28,610 nt of DNA from Nemertoderma westbladi (lineage: Eukaryota > Xenacoelomorpha > Nemertodermatida > Nemertodermatidae). This document shows positions 1 through 10,045 of the stretch, in pieces. Below the pieces are notes generated by a model that was given only the letters and a program-made list of their open reading frames with translations, was not told where the DNA came from and made no database searches. Location: NCBI GenBank assembly GCA_032718475.1, contig JAUCBJ010000409.1:1-28610 (forward strand), in the 5' to 3' direction. Position 1 is the stretch's first letter. Each line of letters opens with the position of its first letter. Made by a program: the position numbers and the translations under genes.

Positions 1-748
1 ATAATGATAATATTATAAATACAATAACCTTACTTCGCCGTAGCTCGCCCCACAACTCATTAATGGCGCCCATATGCTAAGGCTTCACTCGCTTCATGGC
101 TCGCCCCATTTTTTCAATGTTGGAAAGGAATGAAGGGGACGTCGGGTGATGGTGGTAGTGGTAATGATGTTGTGGGTGAGGAAGAACTCACTTCACGGCT
201 CGCCCCCCATAAGTCTGTGTTTATTTACCTTTTTTAGTTGTTGCGTCATAACCTTACTTCGGCACTATCACTCACACTTCGGCGCTATCACTCACTTCAT
301 GGCTCGCCCCATAGGTAGAATAATCAAATCATGTTAAAGACTTTTATAATAACAAACGTCTGCAACCCACTTACTATATTGGGTTTTACCTATTGCGGTT
401 CAAGGTCAAACGCCGACCGGTAGACACGAATTAATTAAATTACTTCCGCCTGCAAACTGGTCTTATACCGCGTATGTCACATATATACACAGCGGTGACA
501 TATGTTACATATGCACAATGGTAACCATGGTAACCATAGTAAGTGGGTGGGGCAACAATAGTAATCATAGTAAGTAGGCGGGGCAAGAGCCGTTCGGCAA
601 ATTCTTTAACATGGTAGACTATGGCAGACGCTGTCTCAATCACGTTGTTTAACGTACTACTGTGTTAACAATGTAACCATTGTACTTGTGGAATATGATT
701 CAGTTGGTGTTTGTAGAGTTGTGAGACCGGAACGGTTTTTAACCGTCA
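1..748. repeat. Non-coding stretch with dispersed GCTCGCCCC motif
   Basis: I see no gene here. The motif GCTCGCCCC, often extended as CTTCATGGCTCGCCCCAT, recurs near 44-52, 91-109, 189-207 and 291-312, and a variant lies near 28535. It is usually preceded by CACTTC or TTCGG words, so this looks like a decayed short GC-rich repeat family. A second small tandem repeat of 31-bp period begins near 535 and 566 (words CATAGTAAGT and GGGGCAA). Confidence 0.5.
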
Positions 749-1058
749 TTGTGGTCAACATTACCGTGCTATTATATTCTGACTGTGCAATTATTATGTT
801 CTGTGATTATAACAACTGACAGTAAAACCTCAGTTATTTCAACGGCCTTCAGCCTCAATATCCAGACCACAGCCTATCAGCAGCATATGGATACGGCGAC
901 GCGTATAGCATCAAACACACACACCGGTTGGGATCCATACTGCCAACTCAAGGATCCCGTCACAACTACGTTTCTGTCAAAAACTCAGAGCTGGGATGAC
1001 GAAATCTACCAGCGGTTTCGTTGTGTGAAGGATCTGGGTTGTTGTTGACATATTTCAG

Positions 1059-1107
1059 CCAATCAGAGCGATCTCCCTTCCCCTGTGCTCTGTGCCCTAT
1101 ATGAAAT
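1059..1107 (+). promoter_or_regulatory. Possible CCAAT plus TATA-like promoter
   Basis: CAGCCAATCAGAGCG (CCAAT box at 1059-1063) is followed about 35 bp later by CTATATGAAA (1098-1107). Spacing and order fit a basal RNA polymerase II promoter. No open reading frame of note follows, so the call rests only on word matches in AT-rich DNA. Confidence 0.15.
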
Positions 1108-1123
1108 GACGCAATGCGGCAAA

Positions 1124-1166
1124 ATTCTGAGAATTCATTCATTCTGAGAATTCATTCATTCTGATG
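1124..1166 (+). repeat. 17-bp direct tandem repeat (2.5 copies)
   Basis: ATTCTGAGAATTCATTC occurs at 1124-1140 and again at 1141-1157, and a partial third copy (ATTCTGATG) follows. Each unit contains the palindrome GAATTC. Confidence 0.8.
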
Positions 1167-1929
1167 TTCTGACTGTTCTGACTTTGCCCAAAACATCAGT
1201 GGCCTAAGAGAGTCATAAGAACTCAAATCTATTAACGTATTTCATAACTCATTTCAAATGCATCTCATTTCATACACTGCAACGCACTACCCTACCCTAC
1301 TCTGACATACTGTTTTATACTATTGTTAATTGTTCTTATATATTAATGAATGTTTTATTTAGAGAATACTGATGAATAATCGTTAAATCCCCCTTAACTT
1401 TCTTAATTACTGAGGTAAGCAGAAGTAGCAATTGTGGCTCAATTCATAGTGGTCTGTGTGAATTTAATGCTATTTCATAACCCCAACGTATGTGAGTCGC
1501 AATCCTCCTTATATATGACTAAAATCGGTGACAGACGGTAAATCAGTGTGCGTTAGTGTAAATATTAGTGCAGAAATTTAGTCTGAAGGTTAATAAAGCA
1601 TTCCTAAAGAATGCGCCATTTGCGTTATCTTATTGCCACTAGTTGGAATTAGTGTCAGTCGTAACTCTGCTTGATACTTAAAGCGCCACGCCCCAAAGGA
1701 ACTGTAAATATTTCCCCGAAAGTAAATATAGTTGTCCGAGATTATATAGTAGTGATCAATTGAATAATACAAAGTAGCCTACTGTTCTATTTATAATAGG
1801 ATCCAGTCTCCCACACCCATGGGTCATACGCCGCGCTAGACTGGCTTCAGCTGATGTCAATTAGTACGGGCAATAGTCAATTCCTAAAACACTTAAATTA
1901 GCAGGTTAAACTGTTAAAGGTCTAAAAGC

Positions 1930-1961
1930 GCGAACAATATTCGATGACATAATTGTTATAT
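1930..1961 (+). repeat. 32-bp repeat shared with 17897-17928
   Basis: The word beginning GCGAACAATATTCGATGA is found at 1930-1961 and again at 17897-17928 with a single mismatch. The second occurrence lies just before the point where the duplicated WxxW segment begins (17935). It may be the edge of a dispersed repeat or a breakpoint relic. Confidence 0.6.
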
Positions 1962-2581
1962 TAGTCCATGGGCCAGCCAGCATAGGGGATTTTTTTTTTT
2001 GTAACCACCCGGAACTTTTTGGGAAGACCTAGCTTCTGGCCATTCATTTTGATATGATAACAAATCTGAATCGGTAGCTGACTTGGTGTTATCACCGGTT
2101 GTCATGGAAATGGTAAAACAACAAACATGCCCTAGTATTCTAGTAACTCAATATAAATTCATTGCATCTTTTGAAAAAGATAGCTACTGGTCTAACAATT
2201 CTAAATGTGACATAAAATTCTGGAATATAAGTATTGTTACCTTGGGAACGCTGCTAAATGAAAACTGACATGTTTTAGAAAAATAGCTACTATTCTAGAA
2301 CAATACCATTATTTTAAAAACAAATTGCCACATTTTATTGAATATTAGTTTTGGAAAATTTTGGTATACTGAGAGCTAAACTTGTTTTGTTATAACGGTG
2401 ATATATGGTTCCAAAGATATACCCATGTTTGAAATATTTTTATTTTTCATCAATTTAATCTCATTCCACTCTGTTTCAAAATAATGACTTTATAACAAAT
2501 ATTTATGCCAATAAAAAAAAACAATCAGATGTGACTACAAATCACTTTAAAATGACAAGTGACATCTAAATGGAATTTCAG

Positions 2582-2686
2582 ACAACACTCCTTCACACAG
2601 GTTACCATGACTACCCCTACAGATGCAATTGAAGATGACTCAGATATGACACAAACAAATGACTTGACACCTACCACAAAAGAGAG
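2582..2686 (+). CDS. Putative penultimate exon, Thr/Asp-rich tail
   Basis: An acceptor TTTCAG (ending 2581) precedes 105 open bases that end at a donor GTTAGT (2687). The frame enters and leaves in phase 2. It encodes a hydrophilic Thr/Asp/Glu-rich peptide containing TTPTDAIEDDSDMTQTND. Joined to 2753 it continues to a stop 13 codons later. Composition would suit a cytoplasmic or linker tail, but no domain is recognisable and the upstream exons are not in view. The inverted copy at 5822-6130 lacks 2 bp in this exon. Alternative: an unrelated open stretch within a repeat. Confidence 0.3.
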
Positions 2687-2752
2687 GTTAGTTCTTTTAG
2701 TATATTCACTTCAATTTATATATTTATCATAATTGTTCCTAGATGATTTCAG

Positions 2753-2792
2753 CAAAGATGATTCCTTCGATAATGACATTTTTGAATACTAA
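2753..2792 (+). CDS. Putative terminal exon, acidic C-terminus
   Basis: After a 66-bp candidate intron (2687-2752, GT...TTTCAG) the reading continues as KDDSFDNDIFEY and stops at TAA 2790-2792. In the inverted copy the acceptor CAG is CTG, so that copy could not use the same splice site. No polyadenylation signal follows here within the arm; the inverted copy has AATAAA shortly after its stop. Evidence is reading-frame and splice-site logic only. Confidence 0.27.
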
Positions 2793-2957
2793 ATCCTCTT
2801 TATTTAATCCTACTTGGGCCGGGGGGCGTATTCCCAAACCTTACAATTCAATTCATTAGTTTAATTCAGATAAACTGACAATAAAAACAATTATAAAAAT
2901 GCACGTTTTATAAGACATAAACGAATTCGCACGAATTACGACGGATCTAGGACAACT

Positions 2958-3056
2958 CCCCCCCCCCCCCCCCCCCCCCCAGGAGAGCCCCCCCCCCCCG
3001 GACACTTCCCCACCATAAAGGGGGAAGTACCCCGGGGGGGGGGGGGGAGTGTCCGG
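2958..3056. repeat. Poly-C/poly-G hairpin region
   Basis: A run of 23 C (2958-2980) and one of 12 C (2988-2999) are followed by a run of 14 G (3034-3047). Flanking words are inverted: CCGGACACT (2998-3006) pairs with AGTGTCCGG (3048-3056), and ACTTCCCC (3004-3011) with GGGGAAGT (3022-3029). The G-rich strand could also form quadruplexes and the C-rich strand i-motifs. Homopolymer lengths may be unreliable in the assembly. Confidence 0.8.
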
Positions 3057-4241
3057 TCACCATAACGACAGATATAAGGCTTGAAGTAAAAGGTTTGACA
3101 ATATGTGACAGAATAAAATATTTAAAATCCATATAAAATCCATAAAAGTGTGATTGAGTCTGAGTCCCGAAACTGAAATAAAATGTGACGTATTAAAATG
3201 GATAAAAACGAATATGCGTGGAACGAATGAGGAATGTAGGTCGTTAAACTCGGTGTGGTTAAATATTAAATTAAACAATACAAAAGTAATCCTTGATTCG
3301 TCGCCGTTTGTCCGCCAAAGGAATTGATTGAAGATCGAAACACGCCGAGATAAATTCTGCGTAGAGGTTGGTGCGCCAAGTGTGAGCCGTTCCACGAGCG
3401 ATTTCTTGACGTAACGGTACATGAGCACCGATTCGATCTGTGGCAGCGGGTGCTCGGCTGCTGCGCTCCTGTACCCACTGAGCACCCCTTTATAGCGACC
3501 CTTGGCTCGGCTAGCTGCCAGACTGGCTGTAGCTAGACTGGTGAAGGCGCTGTTGAGCGCAATGTTAGGGCACTCGTTATGGCGCGCTAGCGTACCCACG
3601 ACCTGTCGGTAAGCTTCCTGGGAGATTGGTCTCAGATTGGTCAAGTTATATAGCTGCCCGATATAGCTGCCGACATTCAGTAGACTCCGGATGGCGTTTC
3701 GATAAACAACATCTAATTTATCGAGATCGCGTTGGTTTAAGGTACCGATATCGAGTTTCATAGAGTACATTATTGCCGGCAGGGCCAAGCTGCGCCACAA
3801 CTTGTAAACTGCCGCCACTGGCAGCCACCTCGTCGACCAACCCTTGGCCTGCAACATCTGTGCCAGGGCCACGATCTTCTGTACCGAGGCACCCAGGGGG
3901 TTAGTCTGCATCTGGGCCAGGTTATAGCCCAGGAAGTTGTACGGTTTGCGTTGAGCGACTAACTCACCACCGAGGTGAAGGAAAGTCGGCAGGTGAGAAT
4001 TCTTATTCCTCGAGAAAACAGACCAATTAATTTTATTATTTTCTACCGACAATTTTATTTCATTTGCGCTTCTTTTAAATATTTCGAATAATATTTCCAT
4101 GTCCTTTGAGGTGTCAGTCATCAGTAGAAAGTCGTCAGCGTAGGATATGGCCCCCAACCAGACAGATTTAATGTAACAACCGGCGTTAGATATCTCGAGG
4201 TTGTCCATGATGCTACGCGTGTATAATAGGTTAAACAACAC
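3057..4241 (-). pseudogene. Non-LTR reverse transcriptase, 5'-truncated fragment
   Basis: The minus-strand frame begins abruptly near the catalytic YADD box (AISYADDFLLM, residues about 31-41). It goes on through the thumb-like region with KPYNFLGYNL (about residues 99-108), typical of LINE polymerases, then a region with QLYNLTNLRPISQEAYRQVV. The upstream RT blocks (fingers and most of the palm) and any endonuclease are missing, so it cannot be an active enzyme. The last about 70 codons toward 3057 look like AT-rich read-through rather than protein. It differs in sequence from the plus-strand LINE at 18081-21766 and so belongs to another family. It sits in the loop of the 2499/6130 inverted repeat. 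Confidence 0.8.
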
Positions 4242-4674
4242 ACTAGACTAGACACTATACTACACTATTAGGAAAAAATGATGTAAGGAATGGAGATAGG
4301 GTTCGAACTAGTGTAAGAGTTTTATACTCAGTTTGCAGGTAGAAAGTGTTCCAAACGCTGTAAGGAATGGAAAAATTGGGTGAAATCATGTAAGGGTTTT
4401 TACACCAACAGTATTGCATGAGTAGACTTAACATTTGATATTATTCTAGGCAGTAGAACATTGGGTTATGGTTTATACAGGGCTGCATGAGCTGCCCCCA
4501 CACATAAGGACCACACTGGCGCACAATATTGTTCTTTGGCAGCCCCATAGAAAAATAAGCATGATGGACAGCCCATGACTTTCTTAAGGCGCCTCCTAAA
4601 GGACACTGGCGTTGAAGATGCAGCTAATCTCACGAAAGTCTTGGGGGATAGGGAATTGTGGCGGAACTAAGCTT
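4242..4674. other. Non-coding flank of the RT relic
   Basis: No gene is visible. The words TGTAAGGAATGGA and TGTAAGG recur (near 4280, 4360 and 4400), suggesting an old internal repeat. CACTAGACTAGACACTATACTACACTA near 4240 is low-complexity. Confidence 0.4.
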
Positions 4675-4814
4675 ATATACGATTGATAGTTGGCTCTGGA
4701 TAGGTGTCTCTCTTTAAACAATATTTACAAGGTGGCAGCAAGGTTGACTCGATTTCTCCATGTTTTGAACTGAAAAGACGACACTGAAGCTCGTTCACGT
4801 CATTAACTTCTGAC
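4675..4814 (+). repeat. Left arm of inner foldback repeat
   Basis: This arm matches the reverse complement of 5267-5401 over about 140 bp with scattered mismatches. The core CAAGGTGGCAGCAAGGTTGA is shared exactly and indels are few. The arms flank about 450 bp. With no transposase and no obvious target duplication, it resembles a foldback-type or long-TIR non-autonomous element nested in the larger inverted repeat. Confidence 0.8.
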
Positions 4815-5266
4815 ATTCATGTAAAGCAATAAGTATTATGCATAAGTCAGGTCCAAGATTAGATGATATAGTGTTTATGTTACAATGCGTTTTTCTACTT
4901 TGAGATCAACACTTTTGATAAACCTGGCATTTCAGGACATCGTTTTCATCCCTTGTATTGTATTTGAGTTGGTTGAAGGTCATGATGGCATTGATTTGTG
5001 TCCATTTATTGCCGACACCCTCATTATGATCTCGAATATGAATGTCACATACTTGATCTAGTCTTTGACGTTTGCTATTGGATACACCCCCCCCCCCCCC
5101 CCCCCACCCCCACCATCCAGTGAGACCTGCCTCTGCACTGATGTCTATATTATTCTTAACTTTCCAACACATGTTAATATTCATCATAGGCGAACATCAG
5201 AATCGCAACTATCAGAATCGTATCTAGAGATTTAGAAAGTTTTATATGACAATTATATCTCAGGTG
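4815..5266. other. Spacer of inner foldback, with poly-C tract
   Basis: I recognise no coding sequence. A run of 19 C at 5087-5105 is followed by further C-rich bases, a second homopolymer like that at 2958. Confidence 0.5.
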
Positions 5267-5401
5267 GTCAGATATTAATGACGTGAACGTGCTTCACTAT
5301 CGTCTTTTAATCTCAAAAAGTGGAGAAATTGAGTCAACCTTGCTGCCACCTTGTAAGTATTGTTTATACACCTGTATCCAAAGCCAACTACCAAGCGTAT
5401 A
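5267..5401 (-). repeat. Right arm of inner foldback repeat
   Basis: This is the reverse-complement partner of 4675-4814. TCAACCTTGCTGCCACCTTG here mirrors the core of the left arm. Confidence 0.8.
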
Positions 5402-5821
5402 TTTGGAAAAAAGTTCAGTATCCATCATCAATGTACCTTCTCCCATTATACTGTAGGTCTGTCTGTTAGATGAGGAGGATATGATAATACCTGATTGGAT
5501 CTATGTTCTTCCAGCTCCATCATCAATCCTCTCTCTCTCTCTCTGCTGTATTGAAATTGTACTATGTCATGTAAACCACTAACGCATCTGCCTACAAAAT
5601 AAACTTCATTGCATTGAGTTGTACAAATCCAAGTAATGCACCAAATGGAAGGAGGCGGAACTGGAATGAATTGATGCACTTGACACTTCAGACGATGAAG
5701 ATGATTTCTAATACAGCAATAATTGTATCACATACATTACCTACTCGACTAAGAATACTCTATTTGCTCGGATGAAATCATACCAATTAAGAATACATAC
5801 ATACAAAATTATGTATTTATT
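5402..5821. other. Non-coding, (CT)n microsatellite
   Basis: No gene is seen. A (CT)8 microsatellite lies at about 5529-5544. The minus strand just beyond the right inverted-repeat arm carries AATAAA close after the stop codon of the tail-like frame in that arm, which might once have been its polyadenylation signal. Confidence 0.4.
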
Positions 5822-6130
5822 ATTAAATAAAGAGGATTTAGTATTCAAATATGCCATTATCGAAGGAATCATCTTTGCAGAAATCATCTAGGAACAATTA
5901 TGATAAATATATAAATTGAAGTAGTGAATATACTAAAAGAACTAACCTCTCTTTTGTGGTAGGTGTCAAGTCATTTGTTTGTGTCATATCTGAGTCATCT
6001 TCAATTGCATCTGTAGTGATAGTCATGATAACCTGTGAAGGAGTGTTGTCTGAAATGCCATTTAGATGTCACTTGTTATTTTAAAGTGATTTGTAGTCAA
6101 ATCTTGATTGTTTTTTATTGACATAAATAT
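5822..6130 (-). repeat. Right arm of 3.6-kb inverted repeat
   Basis: This is the reverse complement of 2499-2808. On the minus strand it carries the same exon-like tail sequence but damaged: 2 bp are missing before the Thr-rich part and the terminal acceptor CAG is CTG. It ends 17 bp before the start of the duplicated WxxW segment. Confidence 0.85.
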
Positions 6131-6398
6131 ATATAGTGTAAATAAATGTATAGTGTTTTGGTTTATGATTTACTGTTTTTAAATTATTTTACATTATGTA
6201 CTGTGCAAATATAATTAGTGGCAGTGGTTTTCTAAGTAGTAGTTTGTATCACTAATGTAGTAAGTTCATTTATTTATTTGTGCTATTTACTATATACTCT
6301 CTTGACTCACTGTTGACTTAGGCATATGAAATGTTTTGACAAAAATCTTAAAAATTCTGAAGTATTAATTTTATAATTTTTTTATGCTTAAAATATAG

Positions 6399-6524
6399 AA
6401 GAACAACAACACAATGAATGCAGTGGATCTAAGAGTCAGTGGTATGACAGAGACGATCCTTCAGGAACTGGAGACTACGAGGTTCTTAAGGGACTCATGT
6501 CAACAAATGCCCAAGCTAAAGAAT
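6399..6524 (+). CDS. WxxW (CysD-like) domain A, first exon
   Basis: The exon follows AAATATAG and enters in phase 1. It encodes the N-terminal half of a WxxW/CysD domain, the small disulphide-bonded module known from gel-forming mucins and cartilage intermediate layer proteins. The diagnostic block WYDRDDPSGTGDYEVL lies at exon residues about 15-30. The first tryptophan of the WxxW name is absent (SKSQW), so the C-mannosylation motif is not intact. The only phase-1 exit is T|GTTAGA at 6524/6525, a weak donor; joined to 7285 it gives TGG and a continuous domain. An in-frame stop follows directly, which supports the intron. The product is presumably extracellular. Confidence 0.85.
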
Positions 6525-7284
6525 GTTAGATGATATATTATAATATTAACGATTGTAACATAAATTAATCAACTCTCAATAAAGGTGAAATGTAGGGAAT
6601 ATCCTATTCCACTAGCTAAAATATTGACTTTTTTTAGCTACTCTGATGTATTTTTTAAATGATCTGAACGACTACTATAATCGGTCTGTTGCATTGAAAC
6701 TGCACATTTAGATGCTATGCCAGCCCAACAAAAACATTTTGTCACCACCGTGCAATCCACAATTGGCATGTCCAGTCCAATGCAGCGTGCATTAAGAATG
6801 CTATGCCGTCTTATCAACTGATACTGTTGTAATTCCTGTACATAGATAAAATGTAAATAGGAACAGTAAACCAACCAAATGCATCATTAAACATGCTAAG
6901 TAAGTAATAAGTATGTAGCCTTTGACAAATTAAATAAAGTTATGTTAAATATGGATGAGACAAGATATACAGTAGGAAAGACATTAAATCAGTCTAAAAA
7001 TAGTTGTATCTCATTACTGATAAGGTATCCTATGGCCATATGTGCAAATGAGTTCTGAAATAATTTGGTACGAACGTTGGGCATTATATATTTGCTGCAA
7101 AGTCAATGGTGACTCTATGACTGTGGAATTCAGTGTCTGACACACTGAAACTGAAAATTCCTATATTTACATTTTATATATATATTATTATATATTATAT
7201 ATTATATATATATATTATATATTATTTTACATATATTTATATTTACTTTATATTTACATATCATTCGAAATATTATTTCTACAG
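6525..7284 (+). other. Intron within WxxW domain A
   Basis: The intron runs from GTTAGA to TTCTACAG. It includes a long AT-repeat tract (about 7178-7240) that is much shorter in copy B, so it is a hypervariable microsatellite. No other feature is recognisable. Confidence 0.75.
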
Positions 7285-7470
7285 GGTTTTCTCAACACAA
7301 TTGTTTGGAACCAATATCATCCGAAGCTCGAACAAAACAAACACAAATCGATGCCAGGGCTACTGGAGATAGTTTTTCTATGTATTCAGCTGATGGTCTT
7401 ATTTGTAAAAACATTGAACAGAGTAGTGGACGTTGGTGTCACGATTATGAGATACAGTTTTGCTGCCCTG
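7285..7470 (+). CDS. WxxW (CysD-like) domain A, second exon
   Basis: The 186-bp phase 1-1 exon lies between ATTTCTACAG and donor GTATGT. It encodes the C-terminal half of the WxxW domain: Cys-x-x-Pro-Ile then SEART (residues about 7-15), GLICKN near the middle, and the signature end WCHDYEIQFCCP. These match the family pattern (CxxP..xEART, GLxCxNxxQ, C.DYEVRFxC). Together with 6399-6524 it gives a domain of about 104 residues, the normal size. It would be followed directly by EGF exon 1, reading ...CCP-V-NPC. The exon appears identical to its partner at 22721-22906, while the introns differ slightly. Confidence 0.88.
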
Positions 7471-7505
7471 GTATGTATTAGTCCCACATAATATTACTTT
7501 ACTAG

Positions 7506-7525
7506 AAAGCCAGCAAGCTGGCTTT
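7506..7525. repeat. Perfect 9-bp-stem hairpin after WxxW exon
   Basis: AAAGCCAGCAAGCTGGCTTT forms a 9-bp perfect stem with a 2-base centre, 36 bp downstream of the WxxW exon 2 donor. It is conserved exactly in copy B at 22942-22961. It may be chance or a structure near the splice donor. Confidence 0.8.
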
Positions 7526-8247
7526 AATCGAACCTGCCCCTCAAACCATTACCCTGAGTGCGCGAAAATGAAAACACGAAAATTGCCATCAACTCAACGA
7601 TAGAAACACCAGCTGCTGGTACTCATGTGGGCCTAGTAAGCTACTACTATTTATTGAATGGAAATAGGCCCAAACTGCAGAGAAGTATATTACTTGCCAA
7701 TTTTATTACTATTTCACTCTAACCCAGACAGTAATCAAACATCAACTGTAAGTTTGTATAATGTATTATTACCCCACCAGATGAATAACTCTTCCCAGTG
7801 AATCCTATGGGAATATCATTGTAGGCACTGGGCCGTTCAAATGTTTTATAGGATGATGATAATGAATGATGAGGGACCCAACTACACTACGTTTGTCTAT
7901 ATGGACGGTCGTTTCTAGTTGAATCATAAATGAATGAATTTACTCTTTTAGACGAATTAGTGCGTTTTTTTTGCCGGAATAACATATTTTGTCGACGTTC
8001 TGTGCGAGATTGGCGATATTTGAAAAAATTCTGAGGCACAAATATGTTGCTCAGATGACTGAATATCTCAAATAAAAAAGTTGGTGCATACTCGACGAGT
8101 TGAAATCGGTGAAATTCGACTTTAAATTTTCAAAACCGCTATTTTTCAGTGACCCCGTGATCGAAACGCCACAAAAAAAATACAGTCTTGTGCACAACAA
8201 AAATTTGTTATTAAAATTCTTGCGTACCTGCTTGAGTTTTTGAGATA

Positions 8248-8649
8248 TTGGATGGTTATACATATATACACACACACATAACCACATCGTGTTTATCGTG
8301 CTCAACTCTTGACAAGAACTACCCTGGCCTATTAATAGGCAGGTCCGTTATAATGTCCTTATTAATAAGTGATATAGAACCGTTCATAAAAATACCATTT
8401 ACTTTCATTTTGTTGAATATTGGAGATACAGATGGCCTAGTGCAATTCCTGGAGACCAACTTACAGTATAGTTGTAGCTATACAACATGTATGTTGCAGT
8501 CGTTTCACAATTTAGTGGTAATCAATAATTATTATCCCAGACCCAGACCTAGGCAAATGAATTTTGCATGGGATTCGCCCAACCCAAACCCAACTAAGGT
8601 AATGATCCTAAATTCGTCAACACTGGGGTCAATTTCTTTTAATAGCTAA
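8248..8649 (+). other. Unrecognised open frame in duplicated intron
   Basis: A 133-codon frame is open here and in the duplicate at 23679-24080, with only two or three differences. The part from MSLLISDIEPF to NYYPRPRPRQMNFAWDSP looks more protein-like than the rest and ends at a possible donor (AAG|GTAATG). I recognise no domain. Conservation may reflect only the recency of the duplication. It could be a transposon remnant. Confidence 0.2.
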
Positions 8650-8899
8650 TAAATATCTGAGTTTATTTTTGTACCATCACATTGTTGTATTTTATGGATT
8701 TAATAGTGTTTAATTGAGAATTGGTAACATTTTTTCAAAATCCTACTCTAAAGATTTGTATCTATTTTCTGACAATTATTGTTTTAGATTACTTAGGGCT
8801 TGGAATATTAATGTGCGAATTATTTTTAAATTGTCATTTAACTCACATAGATTTATAGATTTATAATTGAACAGCTTTTACCTTTTGAACATCTATGTA

Positions 8900-9110
8900 T
8901 TATGATGCAGTCTCGGTTTGTAAATTTTGCAGATAGTTTACAATGTTCATCCAAACGCGCTATTAGATTTCTTGGTAACTTATGTTTATATGATTGCAGG
9001 TCGCTAATGAATGTAAAGTACATTTAAGTAATCTTCCAGTTGAACCAACTGATGTTCAACAATCCATTATAGAAAAAACCATAATAAAATTATATAGAGA
9101 TGTGTTCTAA
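8900..9110 (+). pseudogene. Broken copy of unrecognised ORF (109-bp deletion)
   Basis: This matches the 97-codon open frame at 24330-24623 but lacks 109 bp after GGTCGC, so the frame is lost. The intact version includes CRSRSGANFRTI. I cannot assign it to a family; a transposon-derived fragment is the likeliest alternative to a host exon. Confidence 0.35.
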
Positions 9111-9769
9111 ATAGAAAATGATCTGTCTGCGATGCACATCCCAGACATGGATATTGCAATGGTGATACATCTTAAAGAAAATGCTTATGCTGTTCATGGA
9201 GCAGGACCAATATATATATATATCAGCATATATATACCATTATATCAGTATCATTGTAAACACTGCCCACCCTCCCACTCCTCCAAAACTAGGTTATGGA
9301 GCATCTACTAGCTCTGCCAGTGTCTACTAGCTTTGCTATTAGCTAGCTTACTGTTTCCTTACCTATTTCCACCCAAACACTCGATCCCTATTGTCAATAT
9401 TTAACTATGACTAAATTAAGTGGTGTAGGGTTTTGGAGTTACAACATCATATACTATAAAATTTTCTTCAGTTATTCTGTTTCTTCGGTTCTGACCATTG
9501 AAAGCAATCCTCATGAGGCAGGCAGTGCAGTTCATAAATATGCAGCATAAATTTATTTGATCTTATAACAATGTATTGAATGAAGCCTGCGAAAACTAGA
9601 ACTAAAACTAATGAGCATATTATTATTGTTAATCTGATATTTGAACATCATGGATGGGCTACCCATAACCATACATTTTTAGCTCTATCCAGTTAAATAT
9701 GTACATTTGCGATAATATTAGAGAATACTATTATATATAATGAAATTGTAAATAATAACTATTTTATAG

Positions 9770-9883
9770 TGAATCCTTGCTATGGTATTGATTGTAATGG
9801 TAAAGGAACATGTAACAATGTGGGAGGTGGTGCTGTATGTGACTGCAGCGTAGGTTATGATTCTGTTGGGGGCACTTGTGTTG
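9770..9883 (+). CDS. EGF-like domain exon 1 of the array
   Basis: The 114-bp exon (38 codons) lies between TTTTATAG and GTAAGT, phase 1 on both sides, so it can be inserted or lost without shifting the frame. It encodes one EGF-like domain with spacing C-x4-C-x5-C-x8-C-x-C-x10-C. The stretch between the second and third cysteines (NGKGT) fits the EGF O-fucosylation consensus C-x4-S/T-C. No Ca-binding D-x-D/N-E/Q signature precedes the first cysteine, and the aromatic needed for Asn/Asp hydroxylation is Ala. This copy differs from the array consensus by Tyr for His after the first cysteine and Val for Glu after the fifth. It lies inside the duplicated segment and founds the array. Confidence 0.93.
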
Positions 9884-10045
9884 GTAAGTAATATATTGTA
9901 TGTAAACTGCAATATACTGTAGCCTGTATATCTGTTCTTTTTCATACTATTATATAGTTTTTATTGACAAATATGTTACACAAAGGTAAGTAAAGATAAT
10001 GGTAGATTCTATATAATTAATTTAAATTAAATTAACGAGTATATT

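Larger units (their letters stand above)
749..2498. other. Intergenic or intronic sequence without a supported gene
   Basis: A 99-codon plus-strand reading frame (749-1048) and a 61-codon frame (2083-2268) occur, but neither has a recognisable domain or convincing splice or start context. The stretch holds a CCAAT/TATA-like pair near 1059-1107, a short tandem repeat at 1124-1157 and a 32-bp word at 1930-1961 that recurs at 17897-17928 with one mismatch. Nothing else is recognisable. Confidence 0.5.
2499..2808 (+). repeat. Left arm of 3.6-kb inverted repeat
   Basis: This arm is the reverse complement of 5822-6130, roughly 90-95% identical by eye across about 310 bp. The arms enclose about 3 kb holding a minus-strand reverse-transcriptase relic and an inner foldback repeat. 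The left arm keeps an intact exon-like reading frame (2582-2686 plus 2753-2792) that is broken in the right arm. Confidence 0.85.
6148..9883 (+). repeat. Segmental duplication copy A (WxxW-EGF module)
   Basis: The sequence from GTATAGTGTTTTGG (6148) to the end of EGF exon 1 matches 17935-25006 over most of its length, at roughly 97-99% by eye outside indels. Copy A keeps the uninterrupted LINE target site near 6286. Compared with copy B it lacks 109 bp near 9004, has an additional stretch of about 400 bp around 9085-9508, and has an expanded (AT)n tract at 7178-7240. It contains both exons of WxxW domain A and the first EGF exon. Confidence 0.92.

Noticed and set aside
749-1048. 99-codon frame with a hydrophobic start and CVKDLGCC end
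   Set aside because: No recognisable domain, no splice or promoter support, and the length is within chance for this window; not called a gene.
2947-3132. Gly/Pro-rich minus-strand frame
   Set aside because: A product of the poly-C/poly-G tracts, not a protein.
5446-5679. 77-codon minus-strand frame across the (CT)n tract
   Set aside because: It encodes RERERE-type low complexity from the microsatellite and has no domain.
7133-7372. 79-codon frame over the AT microsatellite and WxxW exon
   Set aside because: It is the wrong frame relative to the WxxW domain and mostly encodes Ile/Tyr from AT repeats.
9718-9945. Minus-strand frames of 66-75 codons over each EGF exon
   Set aside because: They are shadows of the plus-strand EGF exons, whose six-cysteine pattern and splice sites are far stronger evidence.
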